Below, one piece after another: positions 9,201 to 16,281 of a DNA stretch of 34,542 nt (its first letter is position 1; each line of letters starts with the position of its first letter). The DNA comes from Bacteroidales bacterium (GTDB taxonomy: Bacteria > Bacteroidota > Bacteroidia > Bacteroidales > WCHB1-69). The DNA is taken from the NCBI GenBank assembly GCA_017454945.1, contig JAFTCA010000055.1, positions 1 to 34,542 on the forward strand, written 5' to 3'. The notes below the pieces were generated by a model that had not been told where the DNA came from, searched no databases, and saw nothing but the letters and a program-made list of their open reading frames with translations. A program made the position numbers and the translations under genes.

Positions 9201-9497
9201 CGGAAGATAATCATGAGCAATCTCTTCCACTTTCTTCACACCATCCACCTTGGTCACGCAGATACGCTTTACCACACCGTCAACCAGCATTTCGCAGGCT
9301 CCGCACTTGCCAATGCCACAATCCATACTACGCTCACGGCCGCTCAAACTATGGCTATGAATAGGAAAGCCAGCCTGATGCAAAGCCGCAGCAATGGTAT
9401 ATCCTTTTTGTGATTTGATAAGTTGGCCTTTGTATTCAAAGGTGACAATCTCATTCTGCGGAATGTCTAGGATAGGATGATGATGAATAGGATACAT
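6264..9497 (-). CDS. Fused HcnABC-like FAD/Fe-S amine or amino-acid dehydrogenase, 1077 aa
   Basis: One chain carries what other bacteria usually encode as separate subunits. Order: (1) HcnA-like 2Fe-2S domain, Cys60, 65, 68, 80; (2) pyridine-nucleotide-disulfide oxidoreductase domain about 115-420, with FAD motif GAGPAG (122-127) and a second dinucleotide motif GAGNIG (269-274); (3) two 4Fe-4S clusters, Cys461/467/470/474 and Cys495/498/501/505; (4) BFD-like 2Fe-2S domain, Cys606, 608, 642, 647; (5) DAO-type FAD oxidase domain about 703-1060, GGGITG at 710-715. HcnABC, opine and hydroxyproline/sarcosine dehydrogenases share parts 1, 2, 4 and 5. The natural reading is oxidation of a secondary amine or amino acid by the DAO domain, with electrons passed through the clusters. 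The substrate and acceptor cannot be told. No signal peptide is seen, and the gene has its own promoter and terminator. Confidence 0.85.
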   Translation of the reverse strand: MYPIHHHPILDIPQNEIVTFEYKGQLIKSQKGYTIAAALHQAGFPIHSHSLSGRERSMDCGIGKCGACEMLVDGVVKRICVTKVDGVKKVEEIAHDYLPSDSHTASTNGQPTIYKTEVAIIGAGPAGLACREQLNKFGIPNIVIDNNDQIGGQFTMQTHQFFFFEKEQKYGGMRGFDIAKTLAGDDPSGIMLNSTVWDILEGKRIAVKNINDGTIFYVDANHLVVATGAFPFMPTFKNDDLPGVYTAAVVQKMMNLQHTLLGKRILTIGAGNIGYLTSYQAMQAGAQVVAIVEAMDHEGGFPVQANRVRRLGIPIITSHTLLEAIPNEDHTGVVGAVIAECKNFKPVPGTERIIKDIDLINICTGLKPDNLILEKGKVTFGLNTYGVGDATRVGEGTCAVLRGKQAAMEIAQALGKRFNYDDYLAVSRDYIDSQQHPVRVLDKPNRPTAERLAKPFVMADCLYGFACNPCSFACPQGAITKSSTSSVPQIDYTKCIGCMKCVNHCPGLALFGYNVPKNLLYLPFEYDAEENAEVYLVNDAGKNIGEGVIEKITRGENKTHVARVKALNIEGEALLDVTGFVLKDRYPKPLVWHEVPAKDEAPAYVCHCDDVQIDTILAAVKGKKIISVDELKHITRIGMGPCRGKRCIPRVKQLLAGYGVEVVGDATPRGPLSSQLNIGELCPDPRPEKFVTTVNGTPTKKVQCDVFVAGGGITGSGLFRYFAEAGKKVVLCNAERGSSWRCIGGGRPGFSVPEIADIAVHNRAIFESIQKVTNINYKPTRYISFAHDEANYVALEKSLGWSNGYMVDKKDFVKEVSPYFNPNLNTYQAACITTECWQATPGPTINYIRNIAIEHGGVLLEDTRLVEVRKTDKGFMALVYNHDKEYVEYHCEHFVNSLGPQASKFASQLGLEIGLYPIKHQAFITHRLPMLGKDGDSLDMLIDRRKYKGFSAVYGQQFAETGQIIGCASPQFDSQQAGKELKYNTKEFLQVCAEMFVDWIPQLKNVSFQATWAGYYTEPRYIVDPDHGLLVGMRGHGFMLGQYLAKIYVDKLLGREYPAYMSRLALSGDGLSENAFQ

Positions 9498-9542
9498 AAC
9501 GCTAATTTTTAGTCAGTAAATGTGTTGCAAAAAAAACGATTG

Positions 9543-9550
9543 CAAATATA
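9543..9550 (-). promoter_or_regulatory. Putative -7 box for the fusion enzyme gene
   Basis: TATATTTG on the minus strand, about 46 bases before the start codon at 9497. The -33 element is not clear because the upstream sequence is a repeat tract. Confidence 0.45.
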
Positions 9551-9561
9551 ATAAAAATCAA

Positions 9562-9589
9562 AATTCAGAATTCAGAATTCAAAATTCAA
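9562..9589. repeat. Heptamer tandem tract (AATTCAG/AATTCAA)
   Basis: Four contiguous 7-bp units: AATTCAG twice and AATTCAA twice. It occupies the position where the -33 element of the leftward promoter would be expected. Confidence 0.75.
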
Positions 9590-9608
9590 GAAACAGAAAA
9601 TAAAGTAC

Positions 9609-9628
9609 AGACGCACGGCCGTGCGTCT
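9609..9628. repeat. 20-bp perfect palindrome, copy 1
   Basis: AGACGCACGGCCGTGCGTCT is a perfect palindrome. Its sequence is identical to the core of the longer palindrome at 17597-17630. Here it sits between two divergent genes, where it cannot be the terminator of either neighbour, so it is best called a dispersed repeat. Confidence 0.8.
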
Positions 9629-9715
9629 CTTCTACAACAATTCAACACTTCAACAATCAACAATTCTTAACTATTCACCCCTCACTTTTTCACTCCTCAC
9701 TTCATACATTATTCT

Positions 9716-9723
9716 TATCTTTG
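9716..9723 (+). promoter_or_regulatory. -7 box of the rfbA-panB-uvrC operon
   Basis: TATCTTTG is a full match to TAnnTTTG, 34 bases upstream of the rfbA ATG. No TTG is present 19-21 bases further upstream. Confidence 0.6.
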
Positions 9724-9757
9724 CATTTTCAAACGAATCAATTAAAACAATATAAAT

Positions 9758-10624
9758 ATGAAAGGAATAATTTTGGCTGGCGGCTCTGGTACCCGCTTAC
9801 ACCCCATCACTTTGGCGATGAGCAAGCAACTGATGCCCATTTACGACAAGCCCATGATTTACTATCCGTTAAGCACCTTGATGCTGGCTGGTATCCGCGA
9901 CATATTGATTATTTCCACCCCATACGACCTGCCATTATTCGAGCATCTTTTGGGTGATGGAAATCGCATCGGCTGTCATTTCGAGTACAAAGTACAAGAA
10001 GTGCCCAACGGCCTAGCGCAGGCTTTCGTCTTAGGTGAAGAGTTCATCGGCAATGAGAAGGTGGCGCTGGTTTTGGGCGACAACATCTTCTACGGCATCG
10101 GTCTCGGCCAAATGCTTCACAAGCAGAACAACCCCGATGGTGGCATCATCTTCGCCTACCATGTCTCCGATCCCGAAAGATATGGCGTAGTGGAATTTAA
10201 CGAACACATGGAGGCCGTTTCCATCGAGGAAAAACCCAAAGTACCCAAATCAAATTACGCCGTACCTGGCCTCTATTTCTATGACAATAGCGTCATTGAA
10301 GTGGCCAAGAATTTGAAACCCAGCGCTCGCGGTGAATACGAAATTACGGATGTCAACAAATACTACCTCGCTCACAACAAACTGAAAGTGTGCAAGATGG
10401 ATCGTGGTACCGCTTGGCTCGACACCGGTACTTTCAAGTCGCTGATTGACGCCACCCAGTTTGTCCAAGTGATTCAGGAACGCCAAGGACTGAAAGTAGG
10501 CTGCATTGAAGAGGTGGCATACGTTATGAAATTCATTGACAAAGAACAACTTCTAAAAATCGCACAACCTCTTTTGAAGAGTGGTTACGGACAATACCTG
10601 GTTAATTTAGTGAACAAAGACTAA
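9758..10624 (+). CDS. rfbA: Glucose-1-phosphate thymidylyltransferase, 288 aa
   Basis: RmlA/RfbA makes dTDP-glucose from glucose 1-phosphate and dTTP, the first step to dTDP-L-rhamnose and related surface sugars. The nucleotide-binding signature GGSGTRL is at residues 8-14. [20 protein letters not shown], the family's most conserved stretch, follows at once. [10 protein letters not shown] and the TAWLDTGT segment near residue 220 are also typical. Length is normal for the short RmlA type. It opens an apparent operon with panB (13-bp gap) and uvrC. The rest of the rhamnose pathway (rfbB, C, D) is not in the window, so the enzyme is probably shared by polysaccharide loci elsewhere. Confidence 0.97.
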   Translation: MKGIILAGGSGTRLHPITLAMSKQLMPIYDKPMIYYPLSTLMLAGIRDILIISTPYDLPLFEHLLGDGNRIGCHFEYKVQEVPNGLAQAFVLGEEFIGNEKVALVLGDNIFYGIGLGQMLHKQNNPDGGIIFAYHVSDPERYGVVEFNEHMEAVSIEEKPKVPKSNYAVPGLYFYDNSVIEVAKNLKPSARGEYEITDVNKYYLAHNKLKVCKMDRGTAWLDTGTFKSLIDATQFVQVIQERQGLKVGCIEEVAYVMKFIDKEQLLKIAQPLLKSGYGQYLVNLVNKD

Positions 10625-10637
10625 AACTTGCAATAAA

Positions 10638-11462
10638 ATGACTGCTAATTACTTATATCGCGATGTCACCAAAGTGACCACCAACACTTTGCAACGCATG
10701 CACAACGAAGGCGAGAAGATCGCCATGCTTACCGCCTACGACTATTCCACAGCCAAACTGCTCGACATGGCCAAGATTGACGTCATTCTGGTGGGTGACT
10801 CTGCCGCCAACGTGATGGCAGGTTACAAGACCACGCTGCCCATCACGCTGGACGACATGATTTACCATGCCTCATCTGTAGTACGCGCTGTAGATCGCGC
10901 ATTGGTTGTTGTGGACCTGCCTTTCGGCACCTATCAGGGCAACTCGAAAGAAGCCCTGCACTCGGCCATCCGCATCATGAAGGAATCGGGAGCCGACGCC
11001 GTGAAACTGGAAGGCGGTGTGGAGGTGAAAGAATCCATCGACCGTATTCTGTCAGCAGGGATTCCCGTTATGGGACACCTCGGACTTACCCCGCAGTCAA
11101 TCAATAAGTTCGGAACCTATTCGGTCAGAGCAACCGACCCGAGGGAAGCAGAGAAGATCTTAGCTGACGCCAAAGTGTTGGAGCAGTGCGGCTGTTTTGC
11201 CATCGTCTTGGAAAAGATTCCCGCCCTGTTTGCTAAGGAAGTTTCCGAGTCGATTTCAATCCCCACCATCGGCATTGGCGCCGGTCCACACGTGAGCGGC
11301 CAAGTGCTGGTTTTCCACGATATGATGGGCATCACCCAGCAGTTCTCGCCCCGTTACCTACGCCGCTATCACAATCTGAGTGAGGAGATTATTAACGCCA
11401 TCGGCCACTACATCCATGATGTAAAGAATCTGGATTTCCCTTCAGAAAAAGAGCAATACTAA
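10638..11462 (+). CDS. panB: 3-methyl-2-oxobutanoate hydroxymethyltransferase, 274 aa
   Basis: PanB transfers a hydroxymethyl group from methylene-tetrahydrofolate to alpha-ketoisovalerate, giving ketopantoate, the first committed step of pantothenate and coenzyme A synthesis. The TIM-barrel signatures are complete: [20 protein letters not shown] (the Mg2+-binding Asp lies in VGDS), [15 protein letters not shown] and [15 protein letters not shown]. Length is typical. It lies between rfbA (13 bp upstream) and uvrC (6 bp downstream), so transcription from the rfbA promoter is likely. panC and panD are not seen here. Confidence 0.97.
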   Translation: MTANYLYRDVTKVTTNTLQRMHNEGEKIAMLTAYDYSTAKLLDMAKIDVILVGDSAANVMAGYKTTLPITLDDMIYHASSVVRAVDRALVVVDLPFGTYQGNSKEALHSAIRIMKESGADAVKLEGGVEVKESIDRILSAGIPVMGHLGLTPQSINKFGTYSVRATDPREAEKILADAKVLEQCGCFAIVLEKIPALFAKEVSESISIPTIGIGAGPHVSGQVLVFHDMMGITQQFSPRYLRRYHNLSEEIINAIGHYIHDVKNLDFPSEKEQY

Positions 11463-11468
11463 CAATCT

Positions 11469-13289
11469 ATGAACGCCACATCGGAGAAAATTGCGCTGAT
11501 ACTCAAGAGCTTGCCAGACAAGCCCGGAGTCTATCGCTATTTCGATGAAAATGGCAAAATCATTTATGTTGGCAAAGCCAAAAATCTGAAGCGACGCGTA
11601 TCTTCCTATTTTAACAAAACGCACGACAGCAGCAAACTGCGTGTGCTGGTCAGCAAGATTCGCGACATTGAAACCACCGTGGTGGACACCGAATGGGAAG
11701 CTTTATTACTGGAAAACAGCATGATAAAGCAGTACAAGCCACGATACAATATTCTCTTGAAAGATGACAAGACCTATCCGTGGATTGCCATCTCTAAAGA
11801 AGATTTTCCACGCGTCTACCCTACCCGTAATCCCAACAGACAAAAAGAGTTGCTGTTCGGGCCTTACGCTTCGGTCAAGCACATGCGCAACCTCCTTGAT
11901 ATCATCGAAGAGATCTTTCCTTTGCGCAAATGCGCGACTATGCAGCGCGGCGGCCGGCCCTGCCTGCAATACCAGCTCAAACGTTGCGCAGCACCCTGTG
12001 CCGGCCTGATAGATCGCGAAACCTACCAACGCAACATCGACCGTGTTATCGACATCATCAAAGGTAACCGCAATGCCGTCATCCGGCAACTGCATGACGA
12101 AATGATGGCTTTAGCCGACCAATGGGAATTTGAGAAAGCGCAGGCAATTAAGGAAAAGATTGAGATGCTCGAAAACTTCAAGGGCAAGTCGGTGGTAGTA
12201 AACCCCGAAATCACCCGCTTGGACATCTTTGCCTTGGAGGAAGACGAAGACAGTGCCTACGTCAACTTTATGCGTATTATGGAAGGCGCTATCATACAAT
12301 CGTTTACCATCGAAATAAACCATAAACTGGACAAGACACGCGAAGAGTTGTTGCAAACAGGCATTATTGAGGCCAAAGAGCGTGTCGGCGAACTCAACAA
12401 CGACATTATCGTACCCTTTCTGCCCGACATAGAACATCCTGACATTCAATTTCATGTACCCCAGCGCGGTGACAAGAAAAAACTGCTTGAGCTATCGGAA
12501 AAGAATGCCCATTTCTTCATGTTGGAGAAGAAGAAACGACAAGAGTTGGTTAACCCCGAACGACACAAGCAACGCATCTTACAGACGCTACAGAAAGATT
12601 TGGGAATGAAGACCTTGCCGCATCGCATCGAGTGTTTCGACAACTCAAATACACAGGGCGAGGAACCTGTGGCAGCTATGTCATGCTTCATCGATGGCAA
12701 ACCCGCCAAGAAAGAATACCGCCACTTCAACATTAAGACGGTGGTCGGTGCCGACGACTTTGCCTCTATGACTGAAGTCATCTACCGCCGCTACAAACGC
12801 GTTCTGGACGAAGGTTTGGAGCTGGCCGACCTGATAGTTATCGACGGTGGCAAAGGCCAGCTGCATGCGGCTTACGAAGCCATTCAAGCGTTACATCTGG
12901 AAGATAAGGTGATGGTCATCGGTATTGCCAAACGGTTGGAAGACATCTTCAAGGTGGGCGATCCATTCCCCGTGGCCATGGACAAAAAGTCAGAGTCGCA
13001 GAAGTTGATACAACACTTGCGCGACGAAGTGCACCGCTTCGGTATCACGCACCACCGCAAGCGCCGTAGCAAGAAGAGCATTGCTTCAGCACTGGACGAA
13101 ATACCAGGCGTCGGCCCCGTCATCAAGGCCAAACTGCTACAGCATTTCAAGAGTGTAAAGCGAATAAAGGAGGCCCCAGAAACAGAAATTGCCCGCATAA
13201 CGGGCAACTCGAAAGCAAAACGTATAAAATCTTTTCTGTGCTCGGAACAAGACTCGAACTTGCACAACCATTCGGTTACTACACCCTGA
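11469..13289 (+). CDS. uvrC: Excinuclease ABC subunit C, 606 aa
   Basis: UvrC makes both incisions in nucleotide excision repair after UvrAB has located the damage. The N-terminal GIY-YIG nuclease is at about residues 16-95 (PGVYRYF ... IIYVGKAKNLKRRVSSYF). A UVR motif lies at about 205-240, the RNase H-like second nuclease at about 385-540 (ECFDNSNTQG, LIVIDGGKGQL), and helix-hairpin-helix repeats at about 555-590 (IPGVGPVIKAKLL). The normal protein seems to end near residue 590: the last 16 residues, from Cys591, and the stop codon are written antisense to the tRNA-Leu gene at 13239-13322. The tail is therefore an imposed, probably dispensable extension. It is third in the rfbA-panB-uvrC unit. 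Confidence 0.96.
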   Translation: MNATSEKIALILKSLPDKPGVYRYFDENGKIIYVGKAKNLKRRVSSYFNKTHDSSKLRVLVSKIRDIETTVVDTEWEALLLENSMIKQYKPRYNILLKDDKTYPWIAISKEDFPRVYPTRNPNRQKELLFGPYASVKHMRNLLDIIEEIFPLRKCATMQRGGRPCLQYQLKRCAAPCAGLIDRETYQRNIDRVIDIIKGNRNAVIRQLHDEMMALADQWEFEKAQAIKEKIEMLENFKGKSVVVNPEITRLDIFALEEDEDSAYVNFMRIMEGAIIQSFTIEINHKLDKTREELLQTGIIEAKERVGELNNDIIVPFLPDIEHPDIQFHVPQRGDKKKLLELSEKNAHFFMLEKKKRQELVNPERHKQRILQTLQKDLGMKTLPHRIECFDNSNTQGEEPVAAMSCFIDGKPAKKEYRHFNIKTVVGADDFASMTEVIYRRYKRVLDEGLELADLIVIDGGKGQLHAAYEAIQALHLEDKVMVIGIAKRLEDIFKVGDPFPVAMDKKSESQKLIQHLRDEVHRFGITHHRKRRSKKSIASALDEIPGVGPVIKAKLLQHFKSVKRIKEAPETEIARITGNSKAKRIKSFLCSEQDSNLHNHSVTTP

Positions 13290-13322
13290 ATGTAGCGCGT
13301 CTACCAATTCCGCCACCCGAGC
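13239..13322 (-). tRNA. tRNA-Leu (anticodon CAG)
   Basis: An 84-nt class II tRNA. Acceptor GCTCGGG pairs with TCCGAGC (last pair G-U) and the discriminator is A. The anticodon stem CTACA/TGTAG holds loop TTCAGGG, giving CAG. The long variable arm (AACC/GGTT) and the T arm GCAAG-TTCGAGT-CTTGT are intact. CCA is not encoded. Its 3' 51 bp overlap the end of uvrC on the other strand. Confidence 0.95.
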
Positions 13323-13333
13323 TTTTGAGGCTG

Positions 13334-13341
13334 CAAAAATA
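13334..13341 (-). promoter_or_regulatory. -7 box of tRNA-Leu
   Basis: TATTTTTG on the minus strand, 11 bases upstream of the mature 5' end. The surrounding plus-strand sequence GGCTGCAAAAATAA recurs exactly upstream of tRNA-Glu (29808-29821). Confidence 0.65.
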
Positions 13342-13463
13342 ACACTTTCTTTTGAAATGGAGAACAATTTTCGCCATTTTTTTTGAAAATATTGAAAATG
13401 CGATATTTACAGCGTCCAATCTGTCTATTCCAACACGATGTGCAAAATGACAGATGCTATTGC

Positions 13464-14975
13464 CTATCGTAATTTTGGCAACAATTCGTTCAAAAGATTG
13501 TCAATCGGCACACGATATTGCTTCATCGTATCACGCTCACGGATAGTCACCGTGTTGTCGTTCAGCGTGTCGCTATCTACCGTGATGCAGTATGGCGTAC
13601 CGATGGCATCCTGACGGCGGTAACGGCGGCCAATGGCGTCTTTTTCATCATATTGGCACATCATTTCAGGCTTCAGGATATCCATCACCTCGCGGGCCTT
13701 TTCAGGCATACCGTCTTTCTTCACCAACGGCAGAATGGCTACTTTGACGGGAGCCAACTTGGCGGGGAAACGAAGCACCGTACGAGTAGAGCCGTCTTCA
13801 AGCGTCTCTTCGGTATAGGCGTGACTGAAGACTGCCAAGAACATACGATCCACACCGATGGAGGTCTCGATAACATAAGGCACGTAGCTTTCGTTCGTCT
13901 CGGCATCGAAATAGCGCAGTTTCTTGCCCGAATACTTCTCGTGCTGACTCAAATCGTAGTCGGTACGCGAATGAATACCTTCCAACTCTTTGAAACCGAA
14001 GGGGAACTTGAACTCGATATCAGTAGCAGCGTTGGCGTAATGGGCCAATTTTTCGTGATCGTGATAACGGTAATTTTCGGCAGGAATACCAAGGGCTTGA
14101 TGCCATTTCATACGCTCTTCCTTCCAGAACGAGAACCACTTCAGTTCCTCACCCGGACGAACAAAGAACTGCATCTCCATCTGCTCAAACTCGCGCATAC
14201 GGAAGATAAACTGACGAGCCACGATTTCGTTACGGAAAGCCTTACCAATCTGCGCAATGCCAAACGGAATCTTCATACGGCCGGTCTTGTAAACATTGAG
14301 GAAATTGACAAAGATACCTTGTGCCGTTTCGGGACGCAGATAGATGGTGTCGGCACCTTCCGACAGAGAACCTATCTGTGTGGAAAACATTAAGTTAAAC
14401 TGACGAACATCGGTCCAATTCTTGGTTCCCGAAATAGGACAAGCGATGCCTAACTCCTCGATTAAGGCCTTGAGGCCTGCCAAATCGTTGTCGTTAAGAC
14501 ACTTCGCCATACGAGCGGTGGTATCATCAATCTTTTTCTGATACTCCACTACCCTTTGGTTTGTCTGGCGATAGAGAGCCTCGTCAAAATTCTCGAAACG
14601 CTTCTTAGCCTTCTCGACTTCCTTATTTATCTTATCTTCAATCTTTTGAATATAATCTTCAATCAATACATCGGCACGATAACGCTTTTTCGAATCCTTG
14701 TTGTCAATCATCGGATCGTTGAACGCATCCACATGGCCCGAAGCCTTCCAGATTGTCGGATGCATAAAGATCGCGCTGTCGATACCAACGATATTCTCAT
14801 GCATTTGCACCATGGCTTTCCACCAATATTGTTTGATATTGTTCTTTAATTCAGAACCATATTGTGCGTAATCATATACGGCAGCTAAGCCGTCGTATAT
14901 TTCACTTGAAGGAAAAATGAAGCCGTATTCTTTTGCGTGAGCAACAATCTGTTTAAAAAGTTCTTCGTTATTCAT
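13464..14975 (-). CDS. glyS: Glycine--tRNA ligase, single-chain class II type, 503 aa
   Basis: This is the homodimeric GlyRS (GlyQS type), not the two-subunit enzyme of E. coli. It charges tRNA-Gly; two tRNA-Gly(GCC) genes are at the right edge of the window. Diagnostic segments are WKASGHVDAFNDPM near residue 76, motif 2 FRNEIVARQ followed by FRMREFEQ, ETSIGVDRMFLAV (motif 3) and a C-terminal anticodon-binding domain from about residue 405 (PVKVAILPLVKK). Length is normal. It lies 27 bp downstream of a four-helix-bundle gene, with a heptamer tract in between. No clear promoter box was found there, so readthrough from porT is possible. Confidence 0.96.
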   Translation of the reverse strand: MNNEELFKQIVAHAKEYGFIFPSSEIYDGLAAVYDYAQYGSELKNNIKQYWWKAMVQMHENIVGIDSAIFMHPTIWKASGHVDAFNDPMIDNKDSKKRYRADVLIEDYIQKIEDKINKEVEKAKKRFENFDEALYRQTNQRVVEYQKKIDDTTARMAKCLNDNDLAGLKALIEELGIACPISGTKNWTDVRQFNLMFSTQIGSLSEGADTIYLRPETAQGIFVNFLNVYKTGRMKIPFGIAQIGKAFRNEIVARQFIFRMREFEQMEMQFFVRPGEELKWFSFWKEERMKWHQALGIPAENYRYHDHEKLAHYANAATDIEFKFPFGFKELEGIHSRTDYDLSQHEKYSGKKLRYFDAETNESYVPYVIETSIGVDRMFLAVFSHAYTEETLEDGSTRTVLRFPAKLAPVKVAILPLVKKDGMPEKAREVMDILKPEMMCQYDEKDAIGRRYRRQDAIGTPYCITVDSDTLNDNTVTIRERDTMKQYRVPIDNLLNELLPKLR

Positions 14976-15011
14976 AATAATTTATAATTAACAATTTATA
15001 ATTTATAATTG
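14976..15011. repeat. Heptamer tandem tract between glyS and the four-helix gene
   Basis: Five degenerate 7-bp units (AATTTAT, AATTAAC, AATTTAT, AATTTAT, AATTGTT) from about 14979 to 15013. The tract also supplies the last codons and the stop of the four-helix-bundle gene. Confidence 0.7.
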
Positions 15012-15392
15012 TTCTTTGTTTTGCATATTCTTTCTTGTTGATTTCAAGATAGATGTAAGAAGTTTAAGCAATTCAACAATATCCTTGTTCATGCTTTCAA
15101 ACATCGTATTATCTATATAATCAGTTTCGCGAAACAACTCCAACCAATACTGTGTTTCGTTAGCTTCCTTAAGTGATATGTTCAATTTTGCCGTGAAATC
15201 AGCTTTTGATGAAGCCGCAATAGCTTCTCTAATATTAGCACCTATACTTGTTCCACTACGAACACATTGTTTACACAGCAAATACTCATTCTTATTCTCA
15301 CGAATCCATTGATACATACGAATAATGCGCACTGCAAAGTTTTTACTTTTAACAACCAAAATATTTTCATCTTTCCCCTTCATAATCACCAT
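15003..15392 (-). CDS. Four-helix-bundle protein (23S rRNA intervening-sequence family), 129 aa
   Basis: This belongs to the small four-helix-bundle family first found inside 23S rRNA intervening sequences and common as free-standing genes in Bacteroidetes. Diagnostic pieces are SGTSIGANIREA near residue 47, SKADFTAKLNISLKEANET at about 62-80 and YWLELF. The whole protein is helical, with no signal or membrane segment; the molecular role is unknown. M4 (15383) is an alternative start. The gene is AT-rich and sits alone between porT and glyS with a heptamer tract on each side; its C-terminal NKEQL is encoded by repeat sequence. This looks like inserted DNA, though no target duplication or transposase is visible. 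Confidence 0.85.
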   Translation of the reverse strand: MVIMKGKDENILVVKSKNFAVRIIRMYQWIRENKNEYLLCKQCVRSGTSIGANIREAIAASSKADFTAKLNISLKEANETQYWLELFRETDYIDNTMFESMNKDIVELLKLLTSILKSTRKNMQNKEQL

Positions 15393-15401
15393 TCTATATT
15401 A

Positions 15402-15436
15402 ATTGTTAATTGTAAATTGTAAATTGTAAATTGTAA
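15402..15436. repeat. Heptamer tandem tract (ATTGTAA) beside the porT stop
   Basis: Five 7-bp units: ATTGTTA, then four perfect ATTGTAA. It ends three bases before the porT stop codon (15440-15442). Confidence 0.85.
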
Positions 15437-15439
15437 ATT

Positions 15440-16162
15440 CTACTCGAACATGAATGAGATTTGTAAAATCTTGGATTTCAATGAGTGAATGCTGTTTATG
15501 TAAACATTGTCTTCGGGCACCATCAGGTTGACGAGGCCGAACGACATCTTCAATTCGGTAGAGAATTTGAAATAGGTACAATAGAAGTCAAAGCCTACAC
15601 CCACTTGCGCTTGGAAGTCGTTGGGATACAACTTTACGAAGATTTCGCGTGGGTTGGCCTCCTGCTTCTTGGCAGCTGAAATCAAGTCGAGGCTGTACTG
15701 CGCTCCAGCAATCACATAGGCACGCACATTGTGCATACGCGACGATTTGAACTTGATTAACAGCGGTAAATCCATATAGACCGATTCGACACTCTTTTTG
15801 GTTATAGCTTCCGTCCCATCGGCATAGCGAATCGTGTAATTGACGATACGGTCACCAAACGAAAGGCCCGGTATAAACCTCAAATCGAAGTACTTACCCA
15901 TTCTCAGATTGGCAATCAGGCCGAGGTTAAAACCGCTCAATGGCGTGGTGTTAATCACCATCATGGAGTCAAACTCCGACAAGTCGGCCTTGGGACGAAT
16001 ATGGAAGTCGAACGTGTTATAAGCAATCATGAAGCCGAAGTGCAACAATTGATTGTCGTATTTCAGCAAATTAGGTACGCCAAAAGGTGTTTTTTGTGCC
16101 TGCGCAGGCAATGTAACCAGCGACAACAAAAACCCTAGAATGATCACCTTGAATAATTTCAT
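15440..16162 (-). CDS. porT: PorT, type IX secretion outer-membrane protein, 240 aa
   Basis: PorT is an outer-membrane beta-barrel needed for type IX secretion in Porphyromonas gingivalis. A signal peptide (core VIILGFLLSLVTLPA, ending AQAQ) is followed by the family's LHFGFMIAYNTFDF and alternating strands to the end, with LRFIPGLSFGDR and VYMDLPLLIKFKS in between. I chose the ATG at 16162. A longer frame starts at 16270, but its first 36 residues lack signal-peptide character, and a TATTTTTG box covers 16268-16275, so transcription probably begins inside that extension. No other T9SS gene and no T9SS sorting domain is in the window. The call rests on sequence pattern; a general PorT-family barrel is the alternative. 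Confidence 0.82.
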   Translation of the reverse strand: MKLFKVIILGFLLSLVTLPAQAQKTPFGVPNLLKYDNQLLHFGFMIAYNTFDFHIRPKADLSEFDSMMVINTTPLSGFNLGLIANLRMGKYFDLRFIPGLSFGDRIVNYTIRYADGTEAITKKSVESVYMDLPLLIKFKSSRMHNVRAYVIAGAQYSLDLISAAKKQEANPREIFVKLYPNDFQAQVGVGFDFYCTYFKFSTELKMSFGLVNLMVPEDNVYINSIHSLKSKILQISFMFE

Positions 16163-16267
16163 CAGCAAAGCATGATATGGCGCAAGCCGTTGATATATTT
16201 TATCTATCTTATAATCACTCACTTGCAAATAAAAATAAGACTTTACAAGTAGGTGTGAAAAGAAACG

Positions 16268-16275
16268 CAAAAATA
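16268..16275 (-). promoter_or_regulatory. Putative -7 box of porT
   Basis: TATTTTTG on the minus strand, about 105 bases before the chosen porT ATG. It overlaps the first codon of the longer frame and so helps decide the start. Confidence 0.45.
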
Positions 16276-16281
16276 GTAAAA

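Larger units (their letters stand above)
9498..9757. other. Divergent intergenic region, 260 bp
   Basis: It separates the minus-strand fusion enzyme from plus-strand rfbA. It contains a -7 box for each side (9543-9550 and 9716-9723), a heptamer tract (9562-9589) and a 20-bp perfect palindrome (9609-9628). No gene is seen. Confidence 0.6.

Noticed and set aside
9609..9628. Palindrome as an operator for the divergent promoters
   Set aside because: The same core occurs as an apparent terminator at 17597-17630, so a dispersed repeat explains it better than a locus-specific regulator site.
13137..13367. Minus-strand open frame of 76 codons over the tRNA-Leu gene
   Set aside because: Its middle (VAELVDALHSG) is simply the translation of tRNA-Leu, a well-known false gene.
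13343..13463. Terminator between glyS and tRNA-Leu
   Set aside because: An ATCTGTC/GACAGAT pairing exists, but the loop is long and no T-run follows.
13518..14393. 291-codon plus-strand frame antisense to glyS
   Set aside because: Long antisense frames are expected opposite a well-coding GC-balanced gene; no motif, promoter or family resemblance.
15402..15436. CRISPR-like array
   Set aside because: Units are 7 bp with no spacers; no cas gene is in the window.
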